In this document: positions 62,745-64,000 of the stretch, one piece after another
How the letters are laid out: each line of letters opens with the position of its first letter
Position numbering within the stretch: position 1 is the first letter of the stretch
Source: Fimenecus sp045631225
GTDB taxonomy: Bacteria > Bacillota > Clostridia > Oscillospirales > Acutalibacteraceae
Assembly: GCA_045631225.1 (NCBI GenBank)
Contig: JAZQUG010000025.1
Span: 52,360-116,359 of the forward strand
DNA: 64,000 bases
Reading direction: 5' to 3'
The notes under the pieces: generated by a model
Told to the model about the DNA's origin: nothing
Databases searched by the model: none
Seen by the model: the letters and a program-made list of their open reading frames with translations, nothing else
Position numbers and translations under genes: made by a program

Positions 62745-62773
62745 TTGACACTTGAAAACCATTGTGCTATAAT
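62745..62773 (+). promoter_or_regulatory. Perfect consensus promoter of the third cohesin gene
   Basis: TTGACA and TATAAT have a 17-bp spacer. Both hexamers are perfect. The start would be near 62780. Confidence 0.9.
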
Positions 62774-62872
62774 CAAGCTAATAATTTATGCGATTTTGCA
62801 TAAATTTACAGGTTGCATCAGTGCAACAAAAAATAAAATATTGGGCAAAGCCCTAAAAGGAAGGTAATCAAA
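62774..62872 (+). promoter_or_regulatory. Structured 5' leader with three small hairpins
   Basis: Three short stem-loops lie in about 95 nt: TTTATGC/GCATAAA, GTTGCA/TGCAAC and GGGC/GCCC. An AAGGAAGG ribosome binding site and ATG follow. The hairpins may stabilise the mRNA; no known riboswitch was recognised. Confidence 0.55.
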
Positions 62873-63694
62873 ATGAAAAAATTTGCAAGCGTTCTCTTAG
62901 CAGTTCTCGTTGCATTCAGCATGTTCTCATTCGTAGTATCTGCTGCAGGTGCAAAAATTGCAGTTTCTGCTGACAAGACAGACGTTAAGGTTGGCGACAA
63001 GGTTGTAGTTACAGTTAAGCTTGATGAAAAATCAGGTCTTGGTGTTCTTACAGTTAAAGCTAACTATGATTCATCAGTTCTCAAGGCTACAGACATGAAG
63101 GCTGGCGACCTTGGTGCAACAGTTAACGTTAAGACAGGTGTTGCTACAATGGCTGCTGCTGAAACATTTGAAGCTGCAGGTGTTGTTTGTACAATGACTT
63201 TCGAAGCTGTTAAGGCTGGTACAGTTGACGTTAAGTTTGATGTTGTTGAAGCATGTGATAAGGATTTCAACACAGTAACAGTTGAAGCAAATTCAGTTAA
63301 GGTTACAGTTGCTGAAGCTGCTGAAGAACCAACAGAAAAGCCATCTGAAACTCCTTCAGAAAAGCCATCTGAAGAACCAACAGAATGCAAACACGAAACA
63401 ATGAGCAACTGGGCAACTACAGAACCTACATGTAAGAAGGATGGTTTCAAGGTAAGAAACTGTACAGTATGTGGTTATGAAGAAAAAGAAGCTATCCCAG
63501 CAACAGGCAAATGTGAAAACAAATGGGTAACAGTTAAGCAGCCAACAGCTACAACAAAGGGCCTTCAGGAACTTAAGTGTACAATGTGTGGTGCTGTTAG
63601 CGCAACAAGAGAAACAGCATTAGCTGATACAAACAACAATGCAGGCGATTCTCTTGACAAGCCAGCTATCCCTAACACAGATGCTATTGCATAA
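62873..63694 (+). CDS. Secreted cohesin-domain protein with CxxC repeats
   Basis: 273 residues. A signal peptide (about 1-23) is followed by a cohesin-like domain (about 24-146: AVSADKTDVKVGDKVVVTVKL, NYDSSVLKATDM, VCTMTFEAVKAG). A Pro/Ser/Glu-rich linker of EKPSETPS-type repeats leads to two CxxC repeats (about 172-250) and the end LDKPAIPNTDAIA. There is no dockerin, transmembrane helix or clear LPxTG motif, so attachment is unclear; IPNT is only reminiscent of a sorting signal. Codon use is strongly restricted to favoured codons, as in leuS, suggesting high expression from its perfect promoter. Confidence 0.78.
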   Translation: MKKFASVLLAVLVAFSMFSFVVSAAGAKIAVSADKTDVKVGDKVVVTVKLDEKSGLGVLTVKANYDSSVLKATDMKAGDLGATVNVKTGVATMAAAETFEAAGVVCTMTFEAVKAGTVDVKFDVVEACDKDFNTVTVEANSVKVTVAEAAEEPTEKPSETPSEKPSEEPTECKHETMSNWATTEPTCKKDGFKVRNCTVCGYEEKEAIPATGKCENKWVTVKQPTATTKGLQELKCTMCGAVSATRETALADTNNNAGDSLDKPAIPNTDAIA

Positions 63695-63715
63695 TTAAAA
63701 CTTAAAAGTTTTACT

Positions 63716-63746
63716 GACGGAGTCCAAAAAGACTCCGTCTTTTTTT
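63716..63746 (+). terminator. Intrinsic terminator after cohesin protein 3
   Basis: GACGGAGTC pairs with GACTCCGTC around CAAAAA. A long T-run follows. Confidence 0.92.
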
Positions 63747-63765
63747 ATTTTCAGTAGAAAATGAT

Positions 63766-64000
63766 AAATTATAATTTATCGGGATGTCCAATTACCCTCC
63801 CTCATTTAGGGCGCGGGTGTCCGGTGGACACCTCTGCGAAGCTGAAGCGCTGTCTGAGTCGACAGGCGAGTAATGAGGTGGCATTTTCGCAAGAAAATGA
63901 CGGAGGGAGTTTGTTGGTTTTACGTTTACTCCCTCAGTCTCACTTCGTTCGACAGCTCCCTCACGGAGGGAGCGGATTAGTTTCTTATCATCCCGATAAA
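63766..64000. repeat. MITE-like repeat, copy D (cut by window edge)
   Basis: The left end AAATTATAATTTATCGGG and the right end CATCCCGATAAA match copies A and C. Compared with copy A it carries about 60 extra bases near the left arm (63814-63874: GTCCGGTGGACAC, GAAGCTGAAGCGC, CTGTCTGAGTCGACAGG), themselves palindromic. The remaining part (TTTTCGCAAGAAAATGACGG, then CTCCCTCAGTCTCACTTCG) is nearly identical to copy A. Confidence 0.8.

Noticed and set aside
1..64000. CRISPR array, tRNA, rRNA, prophage or transposase
   Set aside because: No regularly spaced direct repeats, cloverleaf or rRNA sequence, and no mobile-element proteins were seen.

Overview
The window looks like a chromosome segment of an anaerobic, low-GC, spore-forming member of the Clostridia, most likely an Oscillospiraceae/Ruminococcaceae gut or rumen bacterium. 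The evidence is AT-rich DNA, strong AGGAGG ribosome binding sites, near-consensus sigma-A promoters, SpoIIE, Clostridia-type gene orders (SRP RNA-dnaX-ybaB-recR; infC-rpmI-rplT; rnc-radical SAM-smc-ftsY; yhbY-nadD-yqeK-rsfS-leuS), and cohesin/dockerin proteins beside a permuted GH3 enzyme of the kind known from Ruminococcus. The assignment rests on gene content, not on a database search. No rRNA, tRNA, CRISPR, phage or transposase gene was seen.

Layout. 1-2.3 kb (minus): SRP RNA, dnaX, ybaB and the start of recR. 2.4-5.8 kb (plus): GH20 hexosaminidase, glycerol kinase and a small toxin-like domain protein. 6-10.8 kb (mostly minus): OGG-type glycosylase, Xaa-Pro peptidase, YqeG phosphatase, S21 and a PHP protein. 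11-12.5 kb: infC-rpmI-rplT behind an attenuator-like leader. infC appears to start at AUC. 12.5-29.3 kb: one long plus-strand housekeeping run, often with ATGA overlaps (rRNA methyltransferase, dprA, topA, trmFO, rnc, radical SAM, smc, ftsY, rdgB, yhbY, nadD, yqeK, rsfS, leuS). 29.3-34.9 kb: RlmA-type methyltransferase, two tandem zinc-ribbon acyltransferases, RluA and a membrane-bound XRE regulator.

35-40 kb (minus) holds the most unusual locus: five genes encoding an SCP2-like protein, a class III PLP aminotransferase, a transketolase split into two subunits, and a second SCP2-like protein. I know no named pathway with this combination. A lipid-linked C2-ketol transfer followed by amination, possibly yielding sphingoid-like amino-diols, is a testable guess. 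40-45 kb: secA with two uncharacterised membrane-protein genes. 45-49.7 kb (minus): aspS, hisS, mgsA and a MinD-like ATPase lacking the usual membrane-targeting tail. 49.9-53.4 kb: spoIIE and a zinc-ribbon/DUF6273 membrane protein.

53.5-63.7 kb looks like a glycan-use and cell-surface region: two GPH-family sugar symporters, a cytoplasmic GH3 enzyme with reversed domain order, and three secreted cohesin-type proteins carrying cysteine-rich CxxC repeats. One ends in a membrane anchor, one in a dockerin, and one in neither. Short non-coding repeat elements with shared ends (33.8, 57.2 and 63.8 kb) and two other palindromic elements (10.9 and 34.9 kb) fill the intergenic gaps.
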